Shown here: piece by piece, positions 43,256-55,480 of the stretch
How positions within the stretch are numbered: position 1 is the first letter of the stretch
How the letters are laid out: each line of letters opens with the position of its first letter
Source: Lottia gigantea
Lineage: Eukaryota > Mollusca > Gastropoda > Lottiidae
DNA: 64,000 nucleotides
Direction: 5' to 3'
Assembly (NCBI RefSeq): GCF_000327385.1
Contig: NW_008709752.1
Span: forward strand, 1,544,466-1,608,465
Program-made: the position numbers and the translations under genes
The notes under the pieces: generated by a model
What the model saw: the letters and a program-made list of their open reading frames with translations, nothing else
Told to the model about the DNA's origin: nothing
The model's database searches: none

Positions 43256-43849
43256 TATTGGTGTTTGTATGAAGAATTCAGAAGATGTACTGTATCCACC
43301 TAGAGTGACCTCAGCTGACCAGTTGACAGTGTTAAAGGTCACATTCCTGACTGTAATATTGTCACCAACTCTTACTAATATTATCACTCTGTCTTATCTC
43401 TGAATATCTTAAATCATACAGCTTGTAGAGAAAGAAAGTTGTGTCATGGTCACCCTCCTTGTATTTTCTTTTTAGATGTCTGTTATTATCTACTAATTTA
43501 TATATTTATATTCTTTTGGTCTATACTAATTAAGCTGTTATAATGGTCTGAACCGCAAAATGAAACCCAATCCTCAACAACATTTTTGGGAAAAATTGGT
43601 AGCAGGGAATGAATTTTTCACTTGAGGAAGTAGCACTTCCGAAGTATATCAATCATAAGTGAGAAAGTACTTCATAATGAAAAGTGGTATCAGGTGTTTA
43701 GAAGAGTAAGTATACCCGAACTAACTCATGGGAAACAAAAGAGTTTTTACCAAGGAAGGAACCATTTTTAAATTTGTTTGAATTCCAAGTCATGTTTCTT
43801 GAAATAAGTTATAAGAATAACAGATTGGTAGGATGATATAAGTATAGAA

Positions 43850-43940
43850 ATAGAAATATTAAAATAGAACCTAAAAAAAACATGTTGTTACTCAGAGTTT
43901 CATGCTATGTGATCTTCAGACAAATGACCTATTTCAACCT
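43850..43940 (+). mobile_element. Family B half-element
   Basis: AATATTAAAATAGAACCTAA and ACTCAGAGTTTCATGCTATG match the left half of the element at 13590-13707. The right inverted repeat is missing. Confidence 0.5.
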
Positions 43941-44320
43941 GGACAAGTAGAACTTATTCTCATATTTTTAGTCTGGGTCCCTACTGAAGTTGGGCAAGTA
44001 GAACTTATTCTCATATTTTTAGCCTAGGTCCCTACTGAAGTTGGACAAGTAGGACTTATTCTCGTATTTTTAGCCTAGGTCCCTACTGAAGTTGGACAAG
44101 TAGGACTTATTCGCGTATTTTTAGCCTGGGTTCCTACTGAAGTTGGACAAGTAGAACTTATTCTCATATTTTTAGCCTGGGTCCCTACTGAAGTTGGACA
44201 AGTAGAACTTATTCTCATATTTTTAGCCTAGGTCCCTACTGAAGTTGGACAAGTAGAACTTATTCTCGTATTTTTAGCCTGGGTTCCTACTGAAGTTGGA
44301 CAAGTAGGACTTATTCTCAT
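43940..44320. repeat. Minisatellite, 51-bp unit, about 7.5 copies
   Basis: Units share GGACAAGTAGAACTTATTCT and TTTTTAGCCTAGGTCCCTAC. It starts at the broken end of the family B half-element, so it may have grown from that insertion. Confidence 0.95.
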
Positions 44321-45003
44321 GTCTATACTTGAAGACGAGTTCAGAAGGTTTGTTTAAATAGAAGTAATATAGGTTTGGTTATGTTCATAATAGGATATAG
44401 GATGTAATGTAATGGTATAATTGAATACTACCGGTGTATAATTCTATTTTAAATGTCATAATACTACATTTGGTAATATTTTGGAAAGCTGTTCATAATA
44501 TGAATAATCTATAATAACAGTATCTATTCCTGGTCCAGTTGCCAGTGCAATTTATATCGGCCCTCATTTTGCTCTGCGGACCTGGCCTGGTATGCTTAAC
44601 CATTGTGGGTACACAGTGGGTAGAATGGTCCATCAACATTTATTATAATTAAACGTGCCATAGAAGGTCTAGATTTGGCTTCTCTGACTGAATTTAATAG
44701 ATTTAGAAGTAATAGTTAGATGCTGGTATGTATTATAGGTTGGAATGCTTGTGGAGAATTGTCCTCTAGAATATTAAATCATTGAAATTGTAGGTACATC
44801 CTGTTGATATTTAAAGCTAGTATTTAGTGTATGGGATTGTCAAGTTATTCTAAATATCTTGTTTTTATTCCAAATATTTGGTTATTGTTATACTCTTAAC
44901 ATTCTCATATATTCCCATCTAGTGGGTGATATGTTGTTATATTATGTGATATAGCATGATAGCAATAGGAAATATGGACATGTGATAGTGATACAGGTTC
45001 AGT

Positions 45004-45660
45004 GGGAAATATAGATATATTTAAATGAAATATCTAAGAAATATGGACATATCTAAATGAGATATCTTGGAAATATGGATATATTAAAATGAAATATCTA
45101 AGAAATATGGATATATTTAAATGAAATATCTAAGAAATATGGATATATCTAAATGAGATATCTTGGAAATATGGATATATCTTAATGAGATATCTTGGAA
45201 ATATGGATATATCTAAATGAGATATCTAGGAAATATGGATATATTTAAATGAAATATCTAAGAAATATGGACATATCTAAATGAGATATCTTGGAAATAT
45301 GGATATATTTAAATGGAATATCTTGGAAATCTGGATATATCTAAATGAAATATCTAGGAAATATGGATATATTTAAATGAAATATCTTGGAAATCTGGAT
45401 ATATCTAAATGAAATATCTAGGAAATATGGATATATTTAAATGAAATATCTAGGAAATATGGATATATCTAAATGAGATATCTTGGAAATATGGATATAT
45501 CTAAATGAGATATCTAGGAAATATGGATATATTGAAATGAGATGTCTTGGAAATATGGATATATCTAAATGAGATATCTTGGAAATATGGATATATTGAA
45601 AATGAAATATGGACTTATTTAAATGAAATATCTTGGAAATATTGAAATGAAATATATCTA
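45004..45660. repeat. Minisatellite, 32-bp unit, about 20 copies
   Basis: Units are variants of GGAAATATGGATATATCTAA plus ATGAGATATCTT. Variant types (CTAAATGAGA against TTAAATGAAA) alternate in short runs, suggesting higher-order duplication. Confidence 0.95.
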
Positions 45661-46229
45661 GGAAACATGGACATTAGAAGAGTTGACTGAATCTTTTGTA
45701 TTAAATATTAAGGATCCTGATAATCAAATTAATCGAAATTATCAGCATGTTAAAAATAGCTTGAACAACATGAATATCCTTTTATAAGTTGAGTGTATCC
45801 TGGTGTATATTTCCTCTATTTCATCAATTTATAAACAACAGTAGGAACTTCAGGATGTTTTAAATTAAATTGATCTTACCATTGTCAATTGATGCTAATT
45901 TCAGCTGGGTGACATTATTTTCAGTTGAAATATTGGTCCTAACATTATAAACTGATCTTACTCTTTGATTTAAAACGTGTTAGTTTCAAGTTAATACACC
46001 GCATATTCAGTTCAAAAGGTGTGTAGATTATAAATTGGAAAATTTGTAACGGAAAAATTATAGTTACAAAACATTTTTGAGAGAAATGATGCTGAATTTG
46101 AGATATTGTCAACTTGTATATAATTGAGACTGTGAATGCTGTAAGACATGATGTATTGTTGGGTGTATCAGAAAATGATAAACAGTATTTCTATTTTACA
46201 TAATACACCAAATATTCTTTGTTTTCATG

Positions 46230-46480
46230 TAAGTTTTATTCATTATCTATTCTGACATTTTACTTTTCATTCTCCCATATTCATTGCATTCATTCTTTTA
46301 GTCATTCTTTCTTCCATTCATTTTAAAAATTCATTCATTCAATTTACACCTTTATGCAATTATTCTTTTTAATATCATTATCTATTCATTTATTCATTCA
46401 TTTATTCAATAATTCATTCAGTGTTCTATCATTTATTCAATTATTCACTTATTCATTATGTATTCATTCATGTATCAATT
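46230..46480. repeat. Degenerate (ATTC)n tract
   Basis: CATTCATT and TTATTCATTCA units over about 250 bases, ending about 300 bases before a coding exon of PPP2R3. Confidence 0.6.
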
Positions 46481-46784
46481 ATTCATTCTGTGCACATTAT
46501 ATATATATTCCTATTCATTTAATAATCCATTTGATAGAAAATTTCACAGAAAATTCTGGTGTTATTCAATATTTTACTTGTTAAAAGTTCAAGTTCATTC
46601 ACAAAAAAATCGTCCTTTTATTAATAACAACATTCTAACATTTTTGGATTTTTGGTGGAAAAATCACCCTTTAATTAATAGTTTTAATATATAAAAATAT
46701 TCCTATATTCTATATAAGACATTTATATATATTAATATTGGTCATTTTAGTAATTTTATATTTGATATTTTGTTGTTATTTCAG

Positions 46785-47135
46785 AAGAATGTAGCTATGA
46801 TATCGGGGAAAGATGCAGCAGATAATAAACACAATGTGTTGCAAGAGAAGGATAAGATTCAAGATAGGAAAAACCAGGAAAAAATTTTAACACAAAAAGA
46901 CAATCGCCAAATTATTGTGACAAACTCTTTAAATGGGAAGGAAAATAAACAAACTGTTCGAGAGTTACCTGTCCCTCGAACACCCTCTAGTGTCAATATT
47001 CCACGGTTTTATTTCCCGACGGGTCAACCTGCAGCTAGAACGGAGACTGATACAATATTAAAACGTGTTCAACAAGAGTTCTCTAAAGTTGAAGGTGGAA
47101 AAGCTTATAAACATCACATGGCAATGATTTCTAAG
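46785..47135 (+). CDS. PPP2R3: PPP2R3, first exon shared by both forms
   Basis: 117 residues, phase 0 at both ends, between TTATTTCAG and GTAAAT. The first half is Lys/Asn/Gln-rich. Then comes SVNIPRFYFPTGQP, the diagnostic entry to the B'' core (human INIPRFYFPEG), and a helix ending at HMAMISK. Confidence 0.9.
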
Positions 47136-48071
47136 GTAAATTTTATCACTATATTCTGCAACTTCTGATGTGTTTCTAGAAGACAGTCTCTTTAGTTCTG
47201 GGTTGAAAAATGATTTGAATTCTATGTTACTGCATGATAGGTTAAGACCCTAGATCGTTTTGAGAATACACAGCCAGGATGCCTCTTAAAACAATCTTAG
47301 GACAAGGAAGATAACTTCTAACACTGTTTCTAGGATATCCTAGATCGTTTCAAGAATAATATGGCCAATACCGGTATTCTAAAACTTAAACCAGGTTCCC
47401 TTTCTCTCCTGACCAAGAACTGTTAAAAAGCTGGCTATATACACTGACCATGATATTAAGTGTTTTCATGAATCCATTTTATAATATAAGTTAAATTTCC
47501 AGTTGGTATTTTTATTATATGATCTGTAAGATCACCAAATGCTGTGGAATATGTTCACTAGGGTACTTAAATCAACACCTCTCTTTCCTGTTGATATCTG
47601 ATTTCATCCTAGATAAAATATAATTAACTATAAATATTTTAATGAGCTAGGCCCGTTACTTTAATTACACTGCGTGATTTATTGAAGCTGACCCATGAAA
47701 GCTTATCAAGGATGTTCTCTTTTCATTCTAAGAATTTTGTATCTGTAAAAGAAGAAAGATTTCTTATTGAAATATTATCAAGAATTTAGGTTCACCAAGA
47801 TCCTTTCTACCAGCATTTCCTTCGCCAAGTCTGTTTGCTTAGATCTTTACGAAAGCAGCTGGGTCAACTGGAAGATGACTTGTTCAAGGTCATCAGACTT
47901 TCACAAGCTAACTGAGATTACAACCCACAGCCACCATTTGTTTGATGTAACCAAGCAAATTTAATGTTATTTTATAACCAATGTGCTAACCCAAGGATTA
48001 ATTTTTTTATAGAATATTTTTTTAATATTAATCATTTATATTGATAAATACTAATTATATTGTATTTGTAG

Positions 48072-48175
48072 GCGTGTGGATTACCAGTATATTGGAAGAT
48101 GTTATTATTCCGTGCTGCTGGGGGTGAGGAGACCAAATTTATCACATTTCAGCAATTTTCTACCATGTGGAAGGG
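48072..48175 (+). CDS. PPP2R3: PPP2R3 exon, ACGLPVYWK segment
   Basis: 34 codons plus two bases between TTGTAG and GTAGGT. ACGLPVYWKMLLFRAAGG matches the conserved CGCPLYWKAPMFRAAGG of human PR72. Confidence 0.92.
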
Positions 48176-48284
48176 GTAGGTATATTCTCAACTTGTAGAA
48201 ATCATTTTGATATGAAGTACATCTTACCTCTAGCCAATAGACAGTAAGAGTTATTATAAAAGACACACTTAAAACTGCTTGTTA

Positions 48285-48400
48285 AAATGGCAAAAGCCAC
48301 TATTCTTGTATCACGGAATGCAGCAATTCGATTGGATTGTTTGCCAGCACATACTGCCAATCAGAGCTCTCGACAGAAACGCTGCTAACATTTTATTATG
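48285..48400 (+). repeat. Dispersed repeat family C, copy 3
   Basis: AAAAGCCACTATTCTTGTAT, ATTCGATTGG and CCAATCAGAGC match 17290-17400. Located in a PPP2R3 intron. Confidence 0.55.
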
Positions 48401-48712
48401 GCTTTGTGTCCACAGATGTAATGCTGTTTTGTAGAAGTTCATAAAGTCAGGTTTTTTTCCCACTTGATATTTGAAACCTGAAAGAGCATCATGTTTTTAT
48501 TTACCAAACAAGATTGAATAAATATTTTTTACCACATAATTTATGGAAACATCTGTTTGAAATCTTAAAATCATTCAAATACCTCTCATTTTTTACTGGT
48601 ATTTTTGTGGAAAAAAGATTAATCTTGTAGTTTTTCTTTGGTTAATGTCAGTTTGAAACCCACATAGAACTTCTCATGTTACTTATTACATCTAGCCTGT
48701 TGGTTAGGTTAA

Positions 48713-48842
48713 AGTGATACTGTTAGGAACATAGTGCTATGCTATTTGAATAGAACATGAGTTCAGTTATCCTCATAACCTGATAACAGAACTATATTGT
48801 TATATTTAAATAGCTTAGCACTGTGTTCCTCACAGTATCAGG
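48713..48842. mobile_element. Inverted-repeat element, 130 bp
   Basis: Left AGTGATACTGTTAGGAACAT and right GTGTTCCTCACAGTATCA are inverted. The similarity extends inward through GTGCTATGCTATTT / AAATAGCTTAGCAC, giving arms of about 40 bases. A small MITE or palindrome in an intron, with no superfamily assigned. Confidence 0.6.
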
Positions 48843-50764
48843 GAGGGAAATTATGATTTAATATAAATGCCATGTTAAACTCTTTAGTTTCGTATACACC
48901 TCAGGCCCAGAAACATAAACCACTCTGAAAAATGTTTGATAGCAAAGTCTTATTATAAGCAAGCAACCTTGTCCTAAATGTTTATAGGAGTCAGTCATAT
49001 CATAATAAGAAAGACATGAAGCTTATCATAATCATAAAAAATCAGAATAAGAAAGTTTTATTCAAATGAATATTACATAATGATTGTCAAATAGGATTTT
49101 GATGATTTCAGATGTCAATAAAAATAATATTGATTTTTGTTCAATGAGAGAAAGAATTATCATTAGCTCTTGTTATTTTGAGCTTTAAGGGTTGATTCAG
49201 AACTTCTCTTTTGTATTATAGTTTGAAAATTGTAGAAAACTTCACTCCATCTAGTAAAATGGAAGAATCAACCTAACTTTGTGAACGATCTCTTTAACTT
49301 ATATCTAGTTTATGAACAGAAACATGTCTAATATTTTGAAAATCATAGATGTTTTTGCTCAATGGAAGGATTTTTTACTAAGAATCAACCCAACTTTGTG
49401 AAGTATCTCTTTAACTTATGTCTAGTCTACCAACAGAAACATGTCTGTTAAGTGCAAGGTTTTTTCATTATAACTTTGTGGTTGGCTAGCTCTCTTATTA
49501 ATAAAAACAGTAAGATATTTTAAACAGATGGTAGAGGATTTTAAAACTCAGTTTTTCTCAAAATAATATCATTTTCTTTTCACCATCAAATAGAAGATTA
49601 TATTAATAACACATCATAATGTTCTTTATTTTCATACTTGTTGAAGTTTATCAAAATAAACAAGTACAGAACTCTCAATTCAATATACTCTTTTAAAAAT
49701 TGAATATAAACTGAAATTTGTGACGTATATAAGACTAAAAGACACTGTATAACTTTCTTAATTAAAGAATCATTTCTCGTTACTTTTCCAAGACCAATAA
49801 GAAATTGGTAATAAATCAGAAAGGAATTTTAATATGGAAATAGAAAACAAACTTTGTATTCTGCATGGTGCCTAGCATACTATAACTGAAAATTGTCTTA
49901 ATCAGCTAGTAAATTAAATATTTAAATGAAGTTATATCTTTAACAAGGTGTAATATATACAGGTAATTAATACAGAGGAGCAATTTCAAACAGCTCGTTA
50001 ATTAAATATTTGTAACAACTTCAACACAATGATAACGTGTAAGAATTAAAGAATTAGCAATATTTTATAGATACAGGGTAGTAATTAAATGTTGTCAGTA
50101 TTAGAATATGATAGAGTCAAGTTATTCTACTAGACAGATGTTGATATATAAACATGTATTATTTATTTCTCTTGGCAGGAACAAAGTTAGGTATTCTATA
50201 GAACTATCTTACTTCATATATATCTCTTAATCTCTTCTATCTACAATACATATTGTCATTTCATTACGAAAGTTTTAAAGAAATCAGTCCACAAAACTTA
50301 CAAAGTTATATTTTAGCTGTCTGTATCACTTATAAGAATGAGAATCTGATGTATTTTTCATCTTCAGTTGAAAATTTATAGTTATTATAGATTATTTTCA
50401 TGTTATTTTTTTTGGTCTTTCATTAATTTTTAATTTTTTTTAGTCAAAAGCAAACTTAAGACCAATGCTTTCAATTTATTAATATGTGGATTATTAAAAC
50501 ACTGAATCTTTTAGACTAGAAATAACTAAAGATATTAACAGATGATATATTAGACTGTGTAGGTGTATTCCACTATAAATTATGTTTATCTCCAAAAATA
50601 CTTTCTTCAAGGTTGTTATTTTAGTCTGCTGTAGCCATTTGAGTTGGTTAAAAGGATATAATTGTCTATTAATATGCAATACCCAATAATAAAGTTAGAT
50701 TTCAGTAATGATATTTCCTATTTGTGATGGTTATTCTCACTCTTATCAATTTTGTTGATATTTG

Positions 50765-50955
50765 TCTGATATTTTTTTCATCTACATTGCAATCTAACAG
50801 GTTTTCTACCACAGGCCTGTTCTAATGATATTATTCCTGACCAATGAGAGCGTGTCATGTTGGACCTGTTTTTGATGAAATAAGGAATTGTGGGATATCA
50901 GAACCTAAAGAGGCTGCCATTTTGTTCTACTTTAAGTTTCACTGTCCAACTTCTT
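50765..50955 (+). repeat. Dispersed repeat family D, copy 2
   Basis: CATTGCAATCTAACAGGTTT, TCTACCACAGGCCTGTT and GGCTGCCATTTTGTTCTACT recur at 54725-54855; the left part is also near 20320-20395. Confidence 0.6.
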
Positions 50956-51846
50956 TGTTATCGAGAAATGGGTTTTTTGATTGGCTAAGATTTAAAGAAA
51001 ACAGTTAAAAACTTGAAATATGTGACTCTGTAATTATTTAATTTGTTCACAAGACAATAAAAGTTAAGATGGTAATATTTAAAGTGTGAAGGCTAAGATG
51101 AACTGAATCCAGATATTATGAAGATAGAATCACTAGATGTTATCTCACAGACAGATGGTCTATTTTAACTTGTTTTTATTACATGGTTAAATACATCACT
51201 TATAAAAACAACAAACTATGTTCAAGTTAATGTAGAAATAATGGGGTTAGGTTTTAATCTAAAGTTAAAATGTTTTGTCAAGACTTTGGTTAAGAAAATG
51301 AATATTTCTAAAGATAAGATGAAGACAGGGCGTGTCCACTACTTCTGGAACACCTGATATTATCTACAGTAACTCGTGGGTAACAGTTACTTATAAAAAC
51401 AGTGACTCAAGGTCAACTATTGTCATATTATATACATTGGTAATTTTGTTGATTTTTTGTTCAAGTAAAATTTAAATATTAAATGATTTCTGAGTCTAGT
51501 TTTGGTTTGACTTAAAAAGAAGATTTCTGTCCCAGAAATTTTAACATACTTAAACTACTATCAATGCTGTTCAGAAGATGGTTTTTTTTTTGTATAAACA
51601 ATATTTTATTCAATAAATGAAATGGTTTGGAAAACAGGCTTAAATATTGTAGCCTATGTATAAAATCTGATATTCCAATCCACGTTACTTTGAAACTGTG
51701 GTTGCTCTTACAGTTATTTTTACATTGCAGTTTCACAATGTCAAGCTATTATATTATGAAGTTGCATGCATTCAGCTAGCCTTCAATATGAATATATAAA
51801 AATCCAAGGTCTCTGTTTATCATCTGTTTTCTGTTGTATTTTACAG

Positions 51847-51976
51847 GGTTGTTAAAGAGAACCATGATACAGCATCAAGATTTGTATATTTAAGTCAGTG
51901 TCCTACTGGTGGTTTAAAACAGATGACTTCCACTAGACATTATCTAATGTATGATGACTTTAAACCATTAATACAG
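51847..51976 (+). CDS. PPP2R3: PPP2R3 exon, VVKENHDTASRFVYL segment
   Basis: 130 bases. The first base completes the Gly codon split with the exon before, then 43 codons in phase 0 up to ATACAG/GTATTA. It holds NHDTASRFVYL, matching the HHDDASKFICL region of human PR72, and ends MYDDFKPLIQ. Confidence 0.92.
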
Positions 51977-52165
51977 GTATTAGTTATATTATAGTCTACT
52001 CTCTTGATGTTACCATGTCAACAAAAACTGGTAGATTTGTGCCCAATGGGAGACATTCACAAAACACAGTTTCAGACCTTCAGGGGTTGTACAAACTAGC
52101 TTCTCATAGCTGAGATTCATGTCCTTTAACTGTGCTTAGCCAGTTGAACATCTTGAAGAATCAAT

Positions 52166-52420
52166 CAAAGGAATATTACCTCTTAGAATGAAATTCTTGA
52201 AGGTCTCAAACAAGAGTGTATATTCATCAGTGAACTTACCTGGAGTCCTAACTATACAACTGAATCCCTCTATAATCTGATAAATCCATAAAACTTCGTA
52301 ATTGGTTAAGAAGGATTCCATTGTATAGTTAAAACACCAGTTAAGTTACGCTGATAAATATAAACTGATTTTGGCCAAATTGGAGAATTTGAATTTTATA
52401 TTCACTGTAAGAAGTAATTG
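52166..52420. mobile_element. MITE family E, copy 4
   Basis: CAAAGGAATATTACCTCTTA at the left and ATTCACTGTAAGAAGTAATT at the right keep a decayed inverted-repeat relation, and the interior GGAGTCCTAACTATACAACT / TGAATCCCTC matches other members. Between two PPP2R3 exons. Confidence 0.5.
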
Positions 52421-52457
52421 ATCTATGTATAATATTATGTATTTATATTAATTATAG

Positions 52458-52532
52458 GATATCATAGAAACACATCCTGGTTTAACATTTTTACTAGATG
52501 CTCCAGAATTCCATTCACGTTATGTAACTACT
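52458..52532 (+). CDS. PPP2R3: PPP2R3 exon, DIIETHPGLTFL segment
   Basis: 25 codons, phase 0, between ATTATAG and GTAAGT. DIIETHPGLTFLLDAPEF is nearly identical to human DVVDTHPGLTFLKDAPEF. Confidence 0.95.
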
Positions 52533-52859
52533 GTAAGTATTATTATAATATTGTACTTTTCTATCAGCATTATTAAACCTCTAGTTTAGTTATCATCCTT
52601 GGGCCAAAACAGTATAAAGCAATATTTACGTAGTAAACCCTTAGTTTTAGTGGAATTGCAAGACATCCTACTGGAAATTGAAATGGTGTGAATTGATGCT
52701 ATCAGTGTCCAAAATTTTTTTTACAAACCCTTCAATTATGTCATTAGGCGGGTGAAGATAACATTATACCTAGAACAAATTGCAAGATTTACATATAGCA
52801 TACAAAATTCTAAATGAGTATACCCTCCTTTAAGATAACATTTTCTGCTTTAATTTCAG

Positions 52860-52946
52860 GTGATATCTCGGATATTTTTTTGTGCCAATCGGTCGTGGAC
52901 GGGGAAATTAACAGTTCAGGAAATACGTCGTTCAAATTTCTTACAG
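52860..52946 (+). CDS. PPP2R3: PPP2R3 exon, VISRIFFCANRSW segment
   Basis: 29 codons, phase 0, between TAATTTCAG and GTCAGT. VISRIFFCANRSWTGKLT and IRRSNFLQ match human VIQRIFYTVNRSWSGKIT and IRKSNFLQ. The intron that follows holds the 29-bp minisatellite. Confidence 0.95.
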
Positions 52947-53094
52947 GTCAGTTGAGTCATTACACGTTTCTTTAAATAGTAGTCAATCTTCACATCTCCT
53001 TTCTGTCTATGCCTCTGAAAAGGAGCCTCATTACAAAACACATAGATTTGCATTCAATAGAAAAAAAGATTAACTTACAGCTCCTGTAACATTG

Positions 53095-53150
53095 AAATGA
53101 AATGAAAGTTTTACGTCCTACTTTTCTGCACCATGTGGGATAATGATAGT
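53095..53150 (+). mobile_element. SINE-like fragment, copy 3
   Basis: ATGAAAGTTTTACGTCCTAC and TTTCTGCACCATGTGGGATA match the copies at 12945 and 41675. The minisatellite begins directly after it. Confidence 0.55.
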
Positions 53151-54416
53151 AGTATATTATATTCTAGATAGTAATTAATGTTCTATTGTATTCTAAATAG
53201 TAATTAATGTTCTATTATATTCTAGATAGTAATTAATGTTCTATTATATTCTAGATAGTAATTAATGTTCTATTATATTCTAGATAGTAATTAATGTTCT
53301 ATTATATTCTAGATAGTAATTAATGTTCTATTATATTCTAGATAGTAATTAATGTTCTATTATATAGTAGATAGTAATTAATGTTCTATTATATTCTAGA
53401 TAGTAATTAATGTTCTATTATATAGTAGATAGTAATTAATTTTATATTATATTCTAGATAGTAATTAATCTTCTATTATATTCTAGATAGTAATTAATGT
53501 TCTATTATATTGTACATAGTAATTAATGTTCTATTGTATTCTAGATAGTAATTAATGTTCTATTATATAGTAGATAGTAATTAATGTTCTATTACATAGT
53601 AGATAGTAATTAATGTTCTATTATATTCTAGATAGTAATTAATGTTTTCTATTATATTCTAGATAGTAATTAATGTTCTATTATATTGTAGATAGTAATT
53701 AATGTTCTATTATATTCTAGATAGTAATTAATGTTCTATTATATTCTAGATAGTAATTAATGTTCTATTATATTCTAGATAGTAATTAATGTTCTATTAT
53801 ATTCTAGATAGTAATTAATGTTCTATTGTATTCTAGATAGTAATTAATGTTCTATTGTATTCTAGATAGTAATTAATGTTCTATTGTATTCTAGATAGTA
53901 ATTAATGTTCTATTATATAGTAGATAGTAATTAATGTTCTATTATATTCTAGATAGTAATTAATGTTCTATTATATTCTAGATAGTAATTAATGTTCTAT
54001 TATATTGTAGATAGTAATTAATGTTCTATTATATTCTAGATAGTAATTAATGTTCTATTGTATTCTAGATAGTAATTAATGTTCTATTGTATTCTAGATA
54101 GTAATTAATGTTCTATTATATTCTAGATAGTAATTAATGTTCTATTGTATTGTAGATAGTAATTAATGTTCTATTATATTCTAGATAGTAATTAATGTTC
54201 TATTATATTCTAGATAGTAATTAATGTTCTATTGTATTCTAGATAGTAATTAATGTTCTATTATATTGTAGATAGTAATTAATGTTCTATTATATAGTAG
54301 ATAGTAATTAATGTTCTATTATATTCTAGATAGTAATTAATGTTCTATTGTATTGTAGATAGTAATTAATGGTCTATTATATTGTAGATAGTAATTAATG
54401 TTCTATTATATTCTAG
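53150..54416 (+). repeat. 29-bp minisatellite, about 43 copies, each a copy of the next exon's splice acceptor
   Basis: The unit contains TTAATGTTCTATTATATTCT followed by AGATAGTAA. It ends in the true acceptor of the next PPP2R3 exon (ATTATATTCTAG/ATAGTA), and that exon's first six bases are part of the unit. Variants keep AG/ATAGTA (CTAG, GTAG or AGTAG before ATAG). Confidence 0.95.
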
Positions 54417-54573
54417 ATAGTAGATATGTTAGAAAGAGAAGAAGATATCAATGAAGTAACAGATTTTTTCTCCTACCAACATTTCTATGTTATTTATTGT
54501 AAATTCTGGGAGTTAGATAGAGACCATGATTTATTTATTGATAAACGTGACCTATTCCGTCATAATGATCACG
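54417..54573 (+). CDS. PPP2R3: PPP2R3 exon with first EF-hand
   Basis: 52 codons plus one base; codes [18 protein letters not shown], matching human LLEEEEDINQITDYF, and then [20 protein letters not shown], nearly identical to human. [12 protein letters not shown] is an EF-hand loop with Asp at positions 1, 3, 5, 9 and 12. The start at 54417 is set by phase 0 and homology; it is the last of about 43 equivalent acceptors. The donor is ACG/GTAAGG. Confidence 0.9.
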
Positions 54574-54724
54574 GTAAGGTTAATTCCTATCTAGTTTTAC
54601 CCCATTGCACACTGTTGACATGGTAAGAGTGTATGGTTCATAGGATCATAATGAAATGATGTCCCGTCCCTTGTGCTACAGGCTGTACATGTCAAAGATC
54701 CCTGAATATTTTATAATTTTTGTC

Positions 54725-54855
54725 TCCATTGCAATCTAACAGGTTTTCTACCACACCCTGTTTTAATGACTTTATTATTAACAAATCAAAACATGTCATC
54801 TTGTGGAATAAGGAGACTCAAAAGCTGCCATACTGCTCTACTTTGGGTCTCACTA
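54725..54855 (+). repeat. Dispersed repeat family D, copy 3
   Basis: CATTGCAATCTAACAGGTTT, TCTACCACACCCTGTT and GCTGCCATACTGCTCTACTT match 50765-50955. Intronic, non-coding. Confidence 0.6.
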
Positions 54856-54963
54856 CCCACTACTAATAAGATTGACATTAGTATGATAAAACCAGGGGAA
54901 GTCAGAGTTAAGATTTGTAGTTTATATTTACCTGTAAATATTGTTGATTTTGATTTATTTCAG

Positions 54964-55012
54964 CTTTATCAATGCGAGTTATAGATAGAATATTCTCAGG
55001 GGCAGTCACTAG
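54964..55012 (+). CDS. PPP2R3: PPP2R3 exon, IDRIFSGAVTR segment
   Basis: 49 bases between TTTCAG and GTATAG, phases 1 in and 2 out. ALSMRVIDRIFSGAVTR matches human SSSRIIERIFSGAVTR. Confidence 0.93.
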
Positions 55013-55393
55013 GTATAGTATATTTATAAAGAATACTTTCTTCTCCTTTTTTCTCCTTTATTTATTTCAAATCATCTGACATGTGATCATGTGACAAGCC
55101 AGGAACTTGGGTTGTAAATGACATATTGAAATGAATTACCTGCAGAAAATGTGGAGCGTATATATGTCGGTCTGTGTGTTATATCACAAATTTAAAAAAT
55201 CAAATTTTTGTTTTTCATAGAAAAAGGAAGAGTCCGATTGAAAGCCTAAAAATTAAAAAGAAGTTTATAACTTAAGGTTGAATATTTCACACTGGTGATT
55301 GTTACTGTACTGCCAAAAATTTTTACTCAAAATCAAAGCTGCCAGTGGGCATATATTACCTTTCCTGGCAAATTATCTTATTATATTTTACAG

Positions 55394-55480
55394 GGGTAGT
55401 ACATTTGAACAAGGTAAAATGAGTTATACTGAGTTTGTGTGGTTTTTAATAGCAGAAGAAGATAAGAAACATCCTACAAG
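55394..55480 (+). CDS. PPP2R3: PPP2R3 exon, MSYTEFVWFL segment
   Basis: 87 bases between TTTTACAG and GTAAAT. GKMSYTEFVWFLIAEEDK matches human GRMSYADFVWFLISEEDK. Confidence 0.95.

Larger units (their letters stand above)
40827..46784. other. PPP2R3 intron between the long-form first exon and the shared exons
   Basis: Non-coding. It contains a SINE-like fragment, (ATTC)n tracts, a family E MITE, a family B half-element and two minisatellites (51-bp and 32-bp units). The short open frames here are shadows. Confidence 0.6.
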
